Below are positions 24,537-32,460 of a stretch of DNA of 64,000 nt, in pieces. A model generated the notes under the pieces. It was not told the origin of the DNA, made no database searches, and saw only the letters and a program-made list of their open reading frames with translations. Within the stretch, counting starts at the first letter, position 1; each line of letters begins with the position of its first letter. This stretch comes from an uncultured Pseudomonadota bacterium. GTDB taxonomy: Bacteria > Myxococcota_A > UBA796 > SXON01. A program made the position numbers and the translations under genes. The stretch lies in contig CAIMSU010000166.1 in assembly GCA_903844155.1 (NCBI GenBank), forward strand, positions 1-64,000. The letters run 5' to 3'.

Positions 24537-26023
24537 GCGGTACCCCGTAGCTTCGGCTTGTCGATCTTGCCCGACGCCGTCCGGGGCAGGGACTCGCACA
24601 CCGTCACCGTCTTCGGCAGCTTGAACCTAGCAAGATACGCCCGAAGCTCCGCGACTATCACAGATGCGTCAGCGCCCCCCTCGGTGGTTCGCGCAGCTTC
24701 CTCCAGCACCACGAACGCCGCGCCAACCTCGCCCCAGCGCTCGTCCGGCACGCCGATCACCGCCGCCTCGCGCACGCCGCTGCATCGCAGCAGGCTCGCT
24801 TCTACTTCGGCCGGGTACACGTTTTCGCCGCCCGAGATGTACATCTCCTTGATCCGCCCGCAGACCCAGAAAAATCCCTCGGCGTCACGCGAGAGCACGT
24901 CGCCGGTGTGGAACCACCCGTCGACGCAGCTTTTCGCGGTCGCAGCATCGTCCTCGAAGTAGCCGCCGCAGACCGCGGGACCGCCGAGGATCAGCTCGCC
25001 CGGCTCGTCATCGGCGCACGCGGACCCGTCGGGGCGGACGAGGCGGGCGCCGACGTGGTGGATGGGCAGGCCAACACTCCCGGCCTTTCGCTCCGCGTCC
25101 TGCGCGGGCATGGAAAAGCAGTTCGGGCCGACCTCGGTGAGCCCAAACCCCTGTCGCAAGGGGATGTTCCGGGCCAGGTAGCGACGGAGCAGGGGAACGG
25201 CGAGGGGCGCACCGCCGCACAATGCGTCGCGGACCGATTCAATGTTCGCGGCCTCAAATCCAGGATGTTCCGCCATCATCTGGAAGATCGTCGGCACGCC
25301 CATGAGGAGCGCGATCTGCTCGGCCTCGATCACGCGCAGCGCCTCGCCCGCCTCAAACCCGCGCGTCACCACAACGCGCCCGCCGCGATGCAGCAACGGC
25401 GTGGAGAGGCAGTTCAACCCGCCCGTGTGAAAGAGCGGGGTGAAGGTGAGCGTGCTGTCCGAGGGCGCGAGATCGCAGGCGAGCGTGGTGTTGACGGCGT
25501 TCCAGTGCAATTGCGCGTGGGTGAGCAGCGCGCCCTTGGGCCGGCCGGTCGAGCCGGAGGTGAACAGGATGACCCAGGGCCCGTCGAGCGGGCTGCCCGG
25601 CCCCTCCTGCGGATCCGCGTCAGGACCATCGACGAGCGCGATGGGGACGGGAAGATCGGGGAGCGTCGTGCGCAGGGACTGGAGCGTTGGGAGGAACGCC
25701 TCGTCGCCGAGAACCGCGCGGGGACGGGTGCGGGCGAGCTGGTCCGAAAGCTCGACCGGCGTGAGCCGCCAGTTCAGCGGGACGAGCGTAGCGCCAAGCT
25801 CTGCGCACGCAAAAAGCAGGGCGAAGGTCTCGATCGTGTTGTGGGCGAGGAGCGCGACGCGGTCGCCGGGACGGACGCCCTCCTGCGCGAGCCGGCCGGC
25901 CCATCGCAAGGCGCGCTCGTGTGCCTGCGTGTACGTCCACCGCATGCCGCCGACGTCGACGAGCGCCTCCGCCGTCGGCCGAAAGCGGGCGTGCATCGCC
26001 AGCCAGTTGCTCGTCGCGCTCAT
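24533..26023 (-). CDS. Acyl-CoA synthetase (class I adenylate-forming)
   Basis: 496 residues with all adenylate-forming motifs: A3 T-S-G-S-T-G-R-P-K-G, A5 G-F-G-L-T-E, A7 G-W-F-H-T-G-D, A8 G-R-I-K-E-M-Y-I-S-G-G-E-N-V-Y-P, and the catalytic Lys near the end in R-T-A-S-G-K-I-D-K. It is of medium/long-chain or hydroxyacyl-CoA ligase type. ATG 26023 overlaps the PhaC stop. Encoded with two PHA synthases and a PhaE-like subunit, it plausibly supplies 3-hydroxyacyl-CoA monomers or salvages hydroxyacids released from polymer. This pathway role is inferred from context. Confidence 0.88.
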   Translation of the reverse strand: MSATSNWLAMHARFRPTAEALVDVGGMRWTYTQAHERALRWAGRLAQEGVRPGDRVALLAHNTIETFALLFACAELGATLVPLNWRLTPVELSDQLARTRPRAVLGDEAFLPTLQSLRTTLPDLPVPIALVDGPDADPQEGPGSPLDGPWVILFTSGSTGRPKGALLTHAQLHWNAVNTTLACDLAPSDSTLTFTPLFHTGGLNCLSTPLLHRGGRVVVTRGFEAGEALRVIEAEQIALLMGVPTIFQMMAEHPGFEAANIESVRDALCGGAPLAVPLLRRYLARNIPLRQGFGLTEVGPNCFSMPAQDAERKAGSVGLPIHHVGARLVRPDGSACADDEPGELILGGPAVCGGYFEDDAATAKSCVDGWFHTGDVLSRDAEGFFWVCGRIKEMYISGGENVYPAEVEASLLRCSGVREAAVIGVPDERWGEVGAAFVVLEEAARTTEGGADASVIVAELRAYLARFKLPKTVTVCESLPRTASGKIDKPKLRGTA

Positions 26024-27114
26024 GCGGGGACTCGCCGCGCCCAACGATCCACGAGGGGGTAGAACGTGCGCGGACCCTCGGAACCGACGACGACGCCGAT
26101 GTGGCCGCACTTCAAGGTGTGCGTCTCGGCCGTCCCGGTGACGATCGAAGCGAGCGGCAACGCCGCCTCGGGCGGGCAGATGAAGTCGCCCGAACACGTC
26201 ACGACCAGGGTGGGGCAGCGGATCGCGCGGAGGTCCACGGGGCGCCCGTCAATGACCCACTCGCCAGTGAGAAGCTGGTCTTTCTGGTAGGTCGCGGCGA
26301 TGAACTCGCGCGCGAAGCGACCGGGCATCGGGACGTTCTCCTCCAGCCAGCGTTCACGGGCGAGGACCCGCGCAAGCTTTTCGGGCGCGTCAGCCGCAGC
26401 ATCGACCGCCCGGTACTTGGTGACGGATCCAACGGGGTCAAGCAGGTTGAACGCGGGCTTCATCACGTTGACCGGGACGAGGCCGTCCGCGTCCAACAGG
26501 CGCGGGAGGTCCCGGTCGACGTCGAGGTGCTCCGGCGCGACGAGGTCGCGAAACCGGCCGGCGTGCGCGAAGGCGACGGGCGTGTTCAGGGCGATGAAGC
26601 CCGCGATTGGCGTGTGAGGACCCGCAGCCGCCAGCCGCGCGATGCTGATGGCCGCGACGATGCCGCCCATGCAATACCCGAGGACGATGGCGCCGAGCAC
26701 GCGATCGCCGGACCGACCTTGCTGCGCTGCACAATGCCGGACCGCGCGGTCGACGGCGCGGGGGAGCAGCTCGTCGACGACGTAGGCGACGCCCTCGTCG
26801 GCGTCCTCGGGCCCCGGCGTGCCCCAGTCGACGAGGTAGACGGGGTGGCCGCGCTCCGCCAGGGCGGCGCAAAGCGAGCGCCCCGGCTCAAGATCAAGGA
26901 TGTAGGCCTTGTTGATGAGGGAGGGGACGAGGACGAGGGGGTGCCGATCCGTCACAACGGCGGCGGGCGCCTGCGGAATCGGGGCGTAGTACCGCACCAC
27001 AAGCTTGTCCTGCGCGTGGACGACGACGTGCGGCGTCTGGCCGACGGGCGGCCGGGGCGTCACGGCGTGGACCGCCATGCCGCGGGCGATCTGGCTCCAT
27101 GGATCGGTGGTCAC
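26020..27114 (-). CDS. phaC: Class III-type poly(3-hydroxyalkanoate) synthase, paralogue 1
   Basis: 364 residues, the length of class III PhaC. The PhaC box G-x-C-x-G-G is GYCMGG, with the catalytic Cys in place of the lipase Ser. The Asp lies in T-C-S-G-D-F-I-C and the His in C-G-H-I-G-V. It polymerises 3-hydroxyacyl-CoA on the granule surface together with PhaE. GTG 27114 overlaps the stop of the second synthase gene (GTGA), so both are cotranslated. The sequence differs considerably from its neighbour (GYCMGG versus GYCVGG), suggesting a heteromeric enzyme or different substrate range. Confidence 0.87.
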   Translation of the reverse strand: MTTDPWSQIARGMAVHAVTPRPPVGQTPHVVVHAQDKLVVRYYAPIPQAPAAVVTDRHPLVLVPSLINKAYILDLEPGRSLCAALAERGHPVYLVDWGTPGPEDADEGVAYVVDELLPRAVDRAVRHCAAQQGRSGDRVLGAIVLGYCMGGIVAAISIARLAAAGPHTPIAGFIALNTPVAFAHAGRFRDLVAPEHLDVDRDLPRLLDADGLVPVNVMKPAFNLLDPVGSVTKYRAVDAAADAPEKLARVLARERWLEENVPMPGRFAREFIAATYQKDQLLTGEWVIDGRPVDLRAIRCPTLVVTCSGDFICPPEAALPLASIVTGTAETHTLKCGHIGVVVGSEGPRTFYPLVDRWARRVPA

Positions 27115-28178
27115 GAGCCCGCCTGCAGCCACGCGATCAGCGCATCGGGGAGCAGGTTTGCGACGCAGATGCCGACGTGGCCGCCGCGGATGGTCTCGGT
27201 CGTCACGGCGCCGCCCCAGGTCCCGGTAAGGCCGAAACAGGCCGAAGCGGGCGCGATGTGATCGGCGGCGGCGGCGATCGCGTGCGCGGGTACGGTCGCG
27301 CGGGAGAGGTCGACAGGCGCGCCGTCCATCGTCCACCCGCCGGCGACGAGCGCGTTGTCGAAGTAGCAACGCCGCACATACTCGCGGTATGCCTCACCAG
27401 GAAAGTCGACGCCGTCGGCGTTCCAGTCCTCGAGCGCGGCCCAGAGCGTGCGGAAGTCTGCGTCCTCGATCCGCGACCACAAGCCTTGCCACTTTGCAGC
27501 ATCGCCGGTCGGCCGCAACATGCGGAAGCTGTCGCGCATCAGCTCCTTCGGGTAGTTGCCGAGGCCGTCGACGAGCGCGTCCAGCGGGAAGTGGGCGGGC
27601 TTCGACCAGTCGGCGAGGCGGCCGGAGGCGTGGAAGTCCACGGGCGTGGCGACGGTGCAGAGGCGCCGAAACGTGGCCTTGCCGGCCGCACACGCGCGGG
27701 CGACGTGCATCGCAAGGAAGGTACCACCAACGCAGTAGCCGATCGCGTCAAGCTGGTCGGGCGCGTCCGTTCCGCGAGCCTCGGCCTGGGCGCGCGCGTG
27801 ACGCAGCGCTCGATCCGCCATGCGCCATAGGGTGGCATCGACGTAGCGGGAAAGCGGGTTTTCGCGGTCCTCCGATCCCGGGCGGCCCCAGTCGACCACG
27901 TAGACCGCATGGCCCGCCGAAGTGAGCCGCTCGATGACGGATCTGCCAGGGAGCAGGTCGAAGATCGTCCACGTGTTGATCAGCGGCATGCTGATGAGGA
28001 CGGGTAGGCCGACCGGCGCGCCGACCGGCGCGAAGTACCTCAGGCTGGCCTTGTTGTCGCGGTGCAGTACGGCGTGGGGGGACTGCCCGGTCTGGACCCG
28101 GAACGAGCCGGACGCGCGCGCGAAGAGGAACGCGCCAAGCTGGGTGGTGCGGTCCAACCTGCCGATTTCGGCGTTCAC
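27111..28178 (-). CDS. phaC: Class III-type poly(3-hydroxyalkanoate) synthase, paralogue 2
   Basis: 355 residues. Catalytic Cys in GYCVGG, Asp in A-A-A-D-H-I-A-P, His in G-G-H-V-G-I. It has the characteristic L-I-N-T-W-T-I-F-D-L and V-Y-V-V-D-W-G-R-P segments of PHA synthases. The start is GTG 28178, overlapping the PhaE-like gene stop (GTGA). Order is PhaE-like, PhaC2, PhaC1, acyl-CoA synthetase, lipoprotein, all minus strand. Two class III synthases side by side is uncommon. Transcription probably begins upstream of 28696, where a weak sigma-54-like element is seen. Confidence 0.87.
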   Translation of the reverse strand: MNAEIGRLDRTTQLGAFLFARASGSFRVQTGQSPHAVLHRDNKASLRYFAPVGAPVGLPVLISMPLINTWTIFDLLPGRSVIERLTSAGHAVYVVDWGRPGSEDRENPLSRYVDATLWRMADRALRHARAQAEARGTDAPDQLDAIGYCVGGTFLAMHVARACAAGKATFRRLCTVATPVDFHASGRLADWSKPAHFPLDALVDGLGNYPKELMRDSFRMLRPTGDAAKWQGLWSRIEDADFRTLWAALEDWNADGVDFPGEAYREYVRRCYFDNALVAGGWTMDGAPVDLSRATVPAHAIAAAADHIAPASACFGLTGTWGGAVTTETIRGGHVGICVANLLPDALIAWLQAGS

Positions 28179-28696
28179 CGCCGACCCCGGCGAGCGCTGG
28201 CGGACGTGGCTGGCGCTTCGGTCGCGGCGTCCAACTGGGCAGCCGCAGCGGCGACCGGCGGTGTGCTGACCGGGGGCCCCTGCGACGACGCCTGCGCGGC
28301 GATCCGCGCCTCCGCAGCCTCAATCCGCGCCTTCAGCGTCTCCCGCTCCATGCTGATCAGCCGGTCCTGCACCTGAAGCAGCAGATCCTCCTGCGCGAGC
28401 AGCCGGTCCTCGACCTGCGTGACGATCTTCGTGAGCCGGACGACATCATCGCGCGTCGGGAGCTGCAATTCCCGCAGCGCGGCGTCCATCGCCGTTCGGT
28501 ACTGCCCGCGCGCCTGGGCCATCGGGCCGACGGTCTTGATCGTCTCGTGGAACGCCGGGCTTTCGAGGACCTGGTCCCACCATGCGCCCATGGACTTCTC
28601 CCAGGTCTTGTAGAGGTCACCCTGCATTTTCTGGAAGTCGCCGTCGGTGGCGGTCGAGGCGCCGGCAAAGGGATTGGCGTAGGGGTTGGAAGGCAT
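28175..28696 (-). CDS. phaE: PhaE-like PHA synthase subunit / phasin
   Basis: 173 residues. The N-terminal half is helical with Trp-rich segment Y-K-T-W-E-K-S-M-G-A-W-W-D; the second half has L-Q-L-P-T-R-D-D-V-V-R-L and a coiled coil (about 85-130), as in PhaE and phasins; the tail is Ala/Pro-rich. PhaE activates class III PhaC and helps granule association. It is shorter than typical PhaE (about 350 residues), so a phasin-like role is possible. ATG 28696 has GGAG nine bases before it and fits the family N-terminus. It is the first gene of the PHA operon. Confidence 0.72.
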   Translation of the reverse strand: MPSNPYANPFAGASTATDGDFQKMQGDLYKTWEKSMGAWWDQVLESPAFHETIKTVGPMAQARGQYRTAMDAALRELQLPTRDDVVRLTKIVTQVEDRLLAQEDLLLQVQDRLISMERETLKARIEAAEARIAAQASSQGPPVSTPPVAAAAAQLDAATEAPATSASARRGRR

Positions 28697-28742
28697 CGCA
28701 GGCTCCGTTGTTGCGATGCAGTATAACAACGGCGGAAAGATG

Positions 28743-28758
28743 TGCAAATGCACAACCG
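28743..28758 (-). promoter_or_regulatory. Weak sigma-54-like promoter candidate for the PHA operon
   Basis: On the minus strand this reads CGGTTGTGCATTTGCA. GG and GC have the required 10-base spacing and TTGCA is consensus, but the CAC of TGGCAC is replaced by TTG. A start near 28732 would leave a leader of about 36 bases including GGAG. It is supported mainly by the enhancer-like dyads about 190-250 bases upstream. Confidence 0.4.
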
Positions 28759-28807
28759 GACTACTTGCAGGCTGATCGGTCTAAACAGCTCCAACCGTCG
28801 CGTGGTG

Positions 28808-28910
28808 GATGAGGGCATCACGCAGGATCTTTGGGCAATTGTATCGGGTTCGAGCGCCGGCCGAGCGGCAGAGGGAGCCCCGCCGACGAGCCCTCGGTGA
28901 TGCCCTCATC
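28808..28910. repeat. 14-bp perfect inverted repeat with 75-base spacer
   Basis: GATGAGGGCATCAC (28808-28821) and GTGATGCCCTCATC (28897-28910) are exact reverse complements. The spacer is GC-rich. It lies between the PHA promoter candidate and the two dyads and could bring distal sites close to the promoter, form an RNA hairpin, or be a decayed element. Confidence 0.5.
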
Positions 28911-28923
28911 CGGGTCCGGGGTG

Positions 28924-28952
28924 TATCAAAAGTGACGTCGTCGGTTTTCGTA
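28924..28952. promoter_or_regulatory. 29-bp dyad operator/enhancer, copy 1
   Basis: Matches TA-N2-AAAA-N2-GACG-N-CGTC-N2-TTTT-N2-TA, centred on 28938. The A4, GACG/CGTC and T4 blocks are perfectly symmetric. The same pattern recurs at 28955-28983 and at 45276-45304. Its size and symmetry fit a dimeric activator site such as one for a sigma-54 enhancer-binding protein. Confidence 0.7.
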
Positions 28953-28954
28953 GG

Positions 28955-28983
28955 TATGAAAAGTGACGTCGTCGGTTTTGGTA
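28955..28983. promoter_or_regulatory. 29-bp dyad operator/enhancer, copy 2
   Basis: Second copy, centred on 28969, 31 bp (about three helical turns) from copy 1, so both face the same side of the helix. Reverse-complemented, this copy matches the copy at 45.3 kb over about 30 bases, including the flank CTTTTCATACCT. Confidence 0.7.
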
Positions 28984-29086
28984 TGTTTGGGGAGGGCGTA
29001 GGATCAACCGGCCGTTCCGCGACAGATCAAAAACGGCGCAAGGCCGAGCGAGGCCGCCAAAGGGACCGATAGACCCCGCGAAAGGC

Positions 29087-29956
29087 CTATTTCTTGTCGA
29101 CGAGATCAGCGTAGGCGTCCGGGCGGCGGTCGCGGTAGAACTGCCACGTCTGCCGGACCTCGTCGATCACGTTGAGATCGAGGTCCGCGATGACCAATTC
29201 GTCGTTGTCCTCGGACGCTTCGGCGAGGAACTGGCCACGCGGGTTGACGAAGTAACTATGCCCGTAGAACTTGCCGATGTTCCACGGTCCCTCGGTGCCG
29301 ACGCGGTTGATCGCGCCAACGTAGTAGCCGTTCGCGACGGCGTGCGCGGGCTGCTCGATCTTCCAGAGGTACTGCGAGAGGCCGGCGACGGTGGCGCTGG
29401 GGTTGAAGACGATCTCGGCGCCGTTCAGGCCGAGGCAGCGGGCGCCCTCGGGAAAGTGCCGGTCGTAGCAGATGTAGACGCCGATGGTGGCGTACTTGGT
29501 CTTGAAGATGGGGTAGCCGCCATCGCCCGGTTTGAAGAAGAACTTCTCCCAGAAGCCCGCGACCTGCGGGATGTGTTGCTTGCGGTACTTGCCGAGGTAG
29601 GTCCCGTCGGCATCGATGACGGCGGCGGTGTTGTAGTAGACGCCGCGCATCGCCTTTTCGTAGATCGGGACGACGATGACCATGCCGTACTGCTTCGCGA
29701 TGGGGGCGAGGCGCTCGGTGGTCGGGCCGGGGACGGCTTCTGCGGCTTCGTACCAGCGCTTGTCCTGGCTCGGGCAGAAGTAGGGACCGTTGAAGATCTC
29801 CTGCAGGCAAAGGATCTGCACGCCCTTCTTGCCGGCGTCGTGGATCATCGGCAGGTGCTTCTGGAACATCGCCTCCTGGATCGTGGCGACGGGCACGGTC
29901 TCGTCGTTGATGGGGTTGGCGCACTGGATGAGGCCGCAGCGGACGTTCTGGCTCAT
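29087..29956 (-). CDS. Carbon-nitrogen hydrolase, beta-ureidopropionase-like
   Basis: Nitrilase-superfamily amidase of 289 residues. The Glu-Lys-Cys triad is visible: E in I-L-C-L-Q-E-I-F-N-G-P, K in Y-R-K-Q-H-I-P, and C in V-Y-I-C-Y-D-R-H-F-P-E. The segments G-A-E-I-V-F-N-P-S-A-T-V, G-A-I-N-R-V-G-T-E and F-Y-G-H-S-Y-F are characteristic of N-carbamoyl-beta-alanine amidohydrolases (pyrimidine breakdown) and close N-carbamoylputrescine amidases. No other pyrimidine-degradation genes are adjacent. ATG 29956 is divergent from the hemerythrin-radical SAM gene with 123 bases between. Confidence 0.87.
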   Translation of the reverse strand: MSQNVRCGLIQCANPINDETVPVATIQEAMFQKHLPMIHDAGKKGVQILCLQEIFNGPYFCPSQDKRWYEAAEAVPGPTTERLAPIAKQYGMVIVVPIYEKAMRGVYYNTAAVIDADGTYLGKYRKQHIPQVAGFWEKFFFKPGDGGYPIFKTKYATIGVYICYDRHFPEGARCLGLNGAEIVFNPSATVAGLSQYLWKIEQPAHAVANGYYVGAINRVGTEGPWNIGKFYGHSYFVNPRGQFLAEASEDNDELVIADLDLNVIDEVRQTWQFYRDRRPDAYADLVDKK

Positions 29957-30051
29957 GGTGGATCCGGGTTCTTGAGACGTGGAAGGAACTGGCGACGGGC
30001 GAAAGGGACCGGCAGGGTATCACAATTCGGCCGTTCGGACGACGCGCCCGG

Positions 30052-30067
30052 TGGCACGCTCGTTGCA
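30052..30067 (+). promoter_or_regulatory. Consensus sigma-54 promoter before the hemerythrin-radical SAM gene
   Basis: TGGCACGCTCGTTGCA matches TGGCAYG-N4-TTGCW at every position. With C30066 at -12, transcription should start near 30078, only two bases before ATG 30080, so the mRNA would be almost leaderless. No copy of the 29-bp dyad was found in the 100 bases upstream. Confidence 0.8.
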
Positions 30068-30079
30068 TGCTGCGGGGGC

Positions 30080-32011
30080 ATGACCAACGCAGACGTCGCC
30101 CTCCTAGCCCGCCGCATCCTCGACACGCACCACGCGCTCCTGCACGCGGAATTACCGCGATTGGATGCGGCGCTTGTCGGCCAGAGCCGTCAGGTGCGGG
30201 CGCCGTTCGCGCACCTGCGCCGCGTCATGGACGAGCACATGATGAAGGAGGAGAACATCCTGTTCCCGGCGATCCTGGCGCTGGCGGAGCGCGGGGAGTC
30301 CAGCGGGTGTGGCGTCGAGGGGCCGATCCTGCAGATGCTGGCGGAGCACGACGAGATCCGCACGTTGGAGTGGGCGCTTCGGGAGGCGTCCCGGGACGCG
30401 GGAGTGCATGAAGCCGCGCTGCTCGCCATGCTCGACGACCTCTCGGAGCACGCGCGCACCGAGGACGAGGAGCTTTTCCCAGCGGCGCTCGCGCTCATGG
30501 CGCCTGAAGGCCAGGTGCGCGCGGAGGAGCTTCGCCGAGGCGAAGCGTCCCGGCCTTCGCAAACTCGGCCTTCGTCGCCCGATTCCGCTCGCTCGCCTCG
30601 CCGGATCGTCCCCGCTGAGCCCGAGGTGCCCGCGCAGGCTCGTGTCGTCCGCAACACGCGCGGCACCTGCTCGGTTTGCGCCGTCGAGGTGCCCGCAGCC
30701 GTCGTGATCCTCGACGGCAAGGCGCTCCTCCAGAAGACGTGCCCGGAGCATGGCGTCACCACCCAGCTCCTCTCCCAAAAGGCCCAGTGGTGGGCCGATC
30801 TCGACCGTTTCTACTTTGACGTGAACGACGAGGCCTACGCACAGCGCGACTACATCGTGCGCATGACGGAGCGGTGCAACCTCGACTGCCCGATCTGCCT
30901 GGCGAAGGCCAACACGGAGGACACGCCCGACCTCGATCTGTCCGGCCTGGAGCGCCTGATCGCGACGCGCCGGGGCATCAAGATCGATCTGATGGCGGCC
31001 GAGCCCACGTTGCGCGAGGATCTCGAGGACTGGGTCCGGCGGGTGAAGGCAAGCGGCAACATCGCGGCGCTCCACACCAACGGATTGAAGCTCGCGAACC
31101 TGGAATATGCTCAGAGGATGAAGGCCGCAGGGGTCGATGAGGTCTTCCTGCAGTTCGACGGTCTGGACGAGCAGGCCAACAAGGCCCTTCGCGGACGCCG
31201 ATTGTTGAAAGCGAGGATGGCGGCGTTGAAGAACCTCCGGAAGGTGGGGATCGCGACGAGCTTGATCGTGGTGATCGCGCGCGGATTGAACGAAAAGCAG
31301 GTCTCGGAGACGTTCCACTTTGCGCTGCGGCCTGAGAATGACCACATCCGCGAAGTGTTTTTCCTGGGCCTCCGCATGCTCGGGAGCGCCCGACACACCG
31401 AGGACAGCGCCCCGCTCGGACGCGCGCAAGCCATGATGCCCGACGAGCTCATCGACCTCCTCACTGAGCAGGTCCCCGCGATCAAGCGCAAGGACGTTCA
31501 CGCGTTCAACATGCTCTATTTCGCGATGCTGTCCGCCTTCAAGGTCAAGAAATGCCTGTACGTGCAGCACTACCTGGTCGCGCGGCAGGGTGAGGGCGGG
31601 TTCATCCCCGCTGCGGATTTCGTGGATTTGAAGGCGCTCTCCGGCGCGGCCCAGCGCTACGCCGACAGCCGGAAGGCGCATCCGACCCTCGCGCGCGTCC
31701 GCCTCGCCGCTGAGGTCGTCCGTCAGGGCGTGATCTCGTCGCCGGCCCGCCACATGGCGCTCGACCTCGCAAAGCTGGAGACGCTGTTCGCGACGGGCAT
31801 GAACCTCTCGCAAGTCCCGCCGCGGTTCCTGCTCATCGGGTTCATCACGGCCTGCGATCCGGACAATTTTGATTCGATGGTCGCGCAGAATTGCGGGAAG
31901 GGCGAACTGTCCGTCGACGGCGGGTTCACCGACTCGAGCGCCCGCGCGAACGTGCGACGGGAGCGGAGGTTCGCCGAGACGGACCGTGACCCGGGACCGC
32001 CGACGCGCTAA
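30080..32011 (+). CDS. Hemerythrin (HHE) - radical SAM fusion protein, Tes-like core
   Basis: 643 residues. Residues 1-140 are a hemerythrin-like four-helix domain with di-iron ligands (H17/H18, H53-MMKEE, H90, H124-ARTEDEE). After a Ser/Pro/Arg linker, a Cys-rich lead-in (C197-S-V-C200, K-T-C221-P-E-H-G) precedes the radical SAM cluster motif C266-x3-C270-x2-C273 (ERCNLDCPIC). The C-P-E-H-G lead-in followed by R-C-N-L-x-C-P-x-C is how tetraether/membrane-spanning lipid synthase (Tes/Mss) family proteins look. The HHE part may sense O2 or NO, or protect the cluster. It heads a plus-strand unit with the 146-residue protein and the GMC oxidoreductase. Confidence 0.83.
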   Translation: MTNADVALLARRILDTHHALLHAELPRLDAALVGQSRQVRAPFAHLRRVMDEHMMKEENILFPAILALAERGESSGCGVEGPILQMLAEHDEIRTLEWALREASRDAGVHEAALLAMLDDLSEHARTEDEELFPAALALMAPEGQVRAEELRRGEASRPSQTRPSSPDSARSPRRIVPAEPEVPAQARVVRNTRGTCSVCAVEVPAAVVILDGKALLQKTCPEHGVTTQLLSQKAQWWADLDRFYFDVNDEAYAQRDYIVRMTERCNLDCPICLAKANTEDTPDLDLSGLERLIATRRGIKIDLMAAEPTLREDLEDWVRRVKASGNIAALHTNGLKLANLEYAQRMKAAGVDEVFLQFDGLDEQANKALRGRRLLKARMAALKNLRKVGIATSLIVVIARGLNEKQVSETFHFALRPENDHIREVFFLGLRMLGSARHTEDSAPLGRAQAMMPDELIDLLTEQVPAIKRKDVHAFNMLYFAMLSAFKVKKCLYVQHYLVARQGEGGFIPAADFVDLKALSGAAQRYADSRKAHPTLARVRLAAEVVRQGVISSPARHMALDLAKLETLFATGMNLSQVPPRFLLIGFITACDPDNFDSMVAQNCGKGELSVDGGFTDSSARANVRRERRFAETDRDPGPPTR

Positions 32012-32019
32012 ACCACGAC

Positions 32020-32460
32020 GTGCCGTTGTTCACTCGGGTTTCTCCTCTCGTCTCGCCCGCCATCCGTACTCGCCTTGGTGTAGTGATCCGGGCGATCGCC
32101 GAGGCCGAGATCGCCGCTGAGCTTGGCCGCCACGACATCGAGGGCATCCCCTTCCTAGCGGAAACGGCCGAGGTGTTGGAGCGACGACTGCTCGGCATGC
32201 CGAAGCACTTCGCCATCGGGATGGCGGCGATGACCGTGCTTTTTGACGGCACCACCGTCTCCAGGGAGGGCGCCGCCTTCCACCGGCTCTCGGTCCCAGC
32301 ACGCCAGCGTGCGCTCGCCCGCCTACGAGCCCTGCCGTTGGGCCCCCTTGGCAACTTCACCACGTTCTACGACCGGATGGCACCGTTCATCTTCTGGTCG
32401 CACCTCGAAGAGCACGGCCAGCTGGACCTGGCGCTGGCAACCGAGCGAGCCGGCCGATGA
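32020..32460 (+). CDS. Small protein coupled to the GMC oxidoreductase
   Basis: 146 residues, start GTG 32020, eight bases after the radical SAM stop; its stop overlaps the GMC start (ATGA). It is helical, Arg/Ala/Leu-rich, with a central hydrophobic stretch (G-M-A-A-M-T-V-L-F) and a C-terminal F-T-T-F-Y-D-R-M-A-P-F-I-F-W-S-H. Genes of this size before GMC dehydrogenases are often small subunits or chaperones comparable to gluconate dehydrogenase subunit 3; that comparison rests on position, not on a recognised motif. Confidence 0.65.
   Translation: MPLFTRVSPLVSPAIRTRLGVVIRAIAEAEIAAELGRHDIEGIPFLAETAEVLERRLLGMPKHFAIGMAAMTVLFDGTTVSREGAAFHRLSVPARQRALARLRALPLGPLGNFTTFYDRMAPFIFWSHLEEHGQLDLALATERAGR

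Larger units (their letters stand above)
28697..29086. other. Gene-free regulatory region upstream of the PHA operon
   Basis: 390 bases between the PhaE-like start and the 3' end of the amidohydrolase gene. It contains a weak sigma-54-like element (28743-28758), a 14-bp inverted repeat (arms 28808-28821 and 28897-28910), GTTGTT/AACAAC half sites (28714-28731) and two copies of a 29-bp dyad (28924-28952, 28955-28983). An 87-codon plus-strand frame crosses these sites and is not believed to be a gene. Confidence 0.7.

Noticed and set aside
28842-28862. GGTTCGAGC resembling a tRNA T-loop
   Set aside because: Flanking bases cannot form the T stem, and no acceptor, D or anticodon arms can be drawn.
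28809-29072. 87-codon plus-strand frame upstream of the PHA operon
   Set aside because: It runs through the inverted repeat and both 29-bp dyads, has a basic low-complexity product, and no ribosome-binding site.
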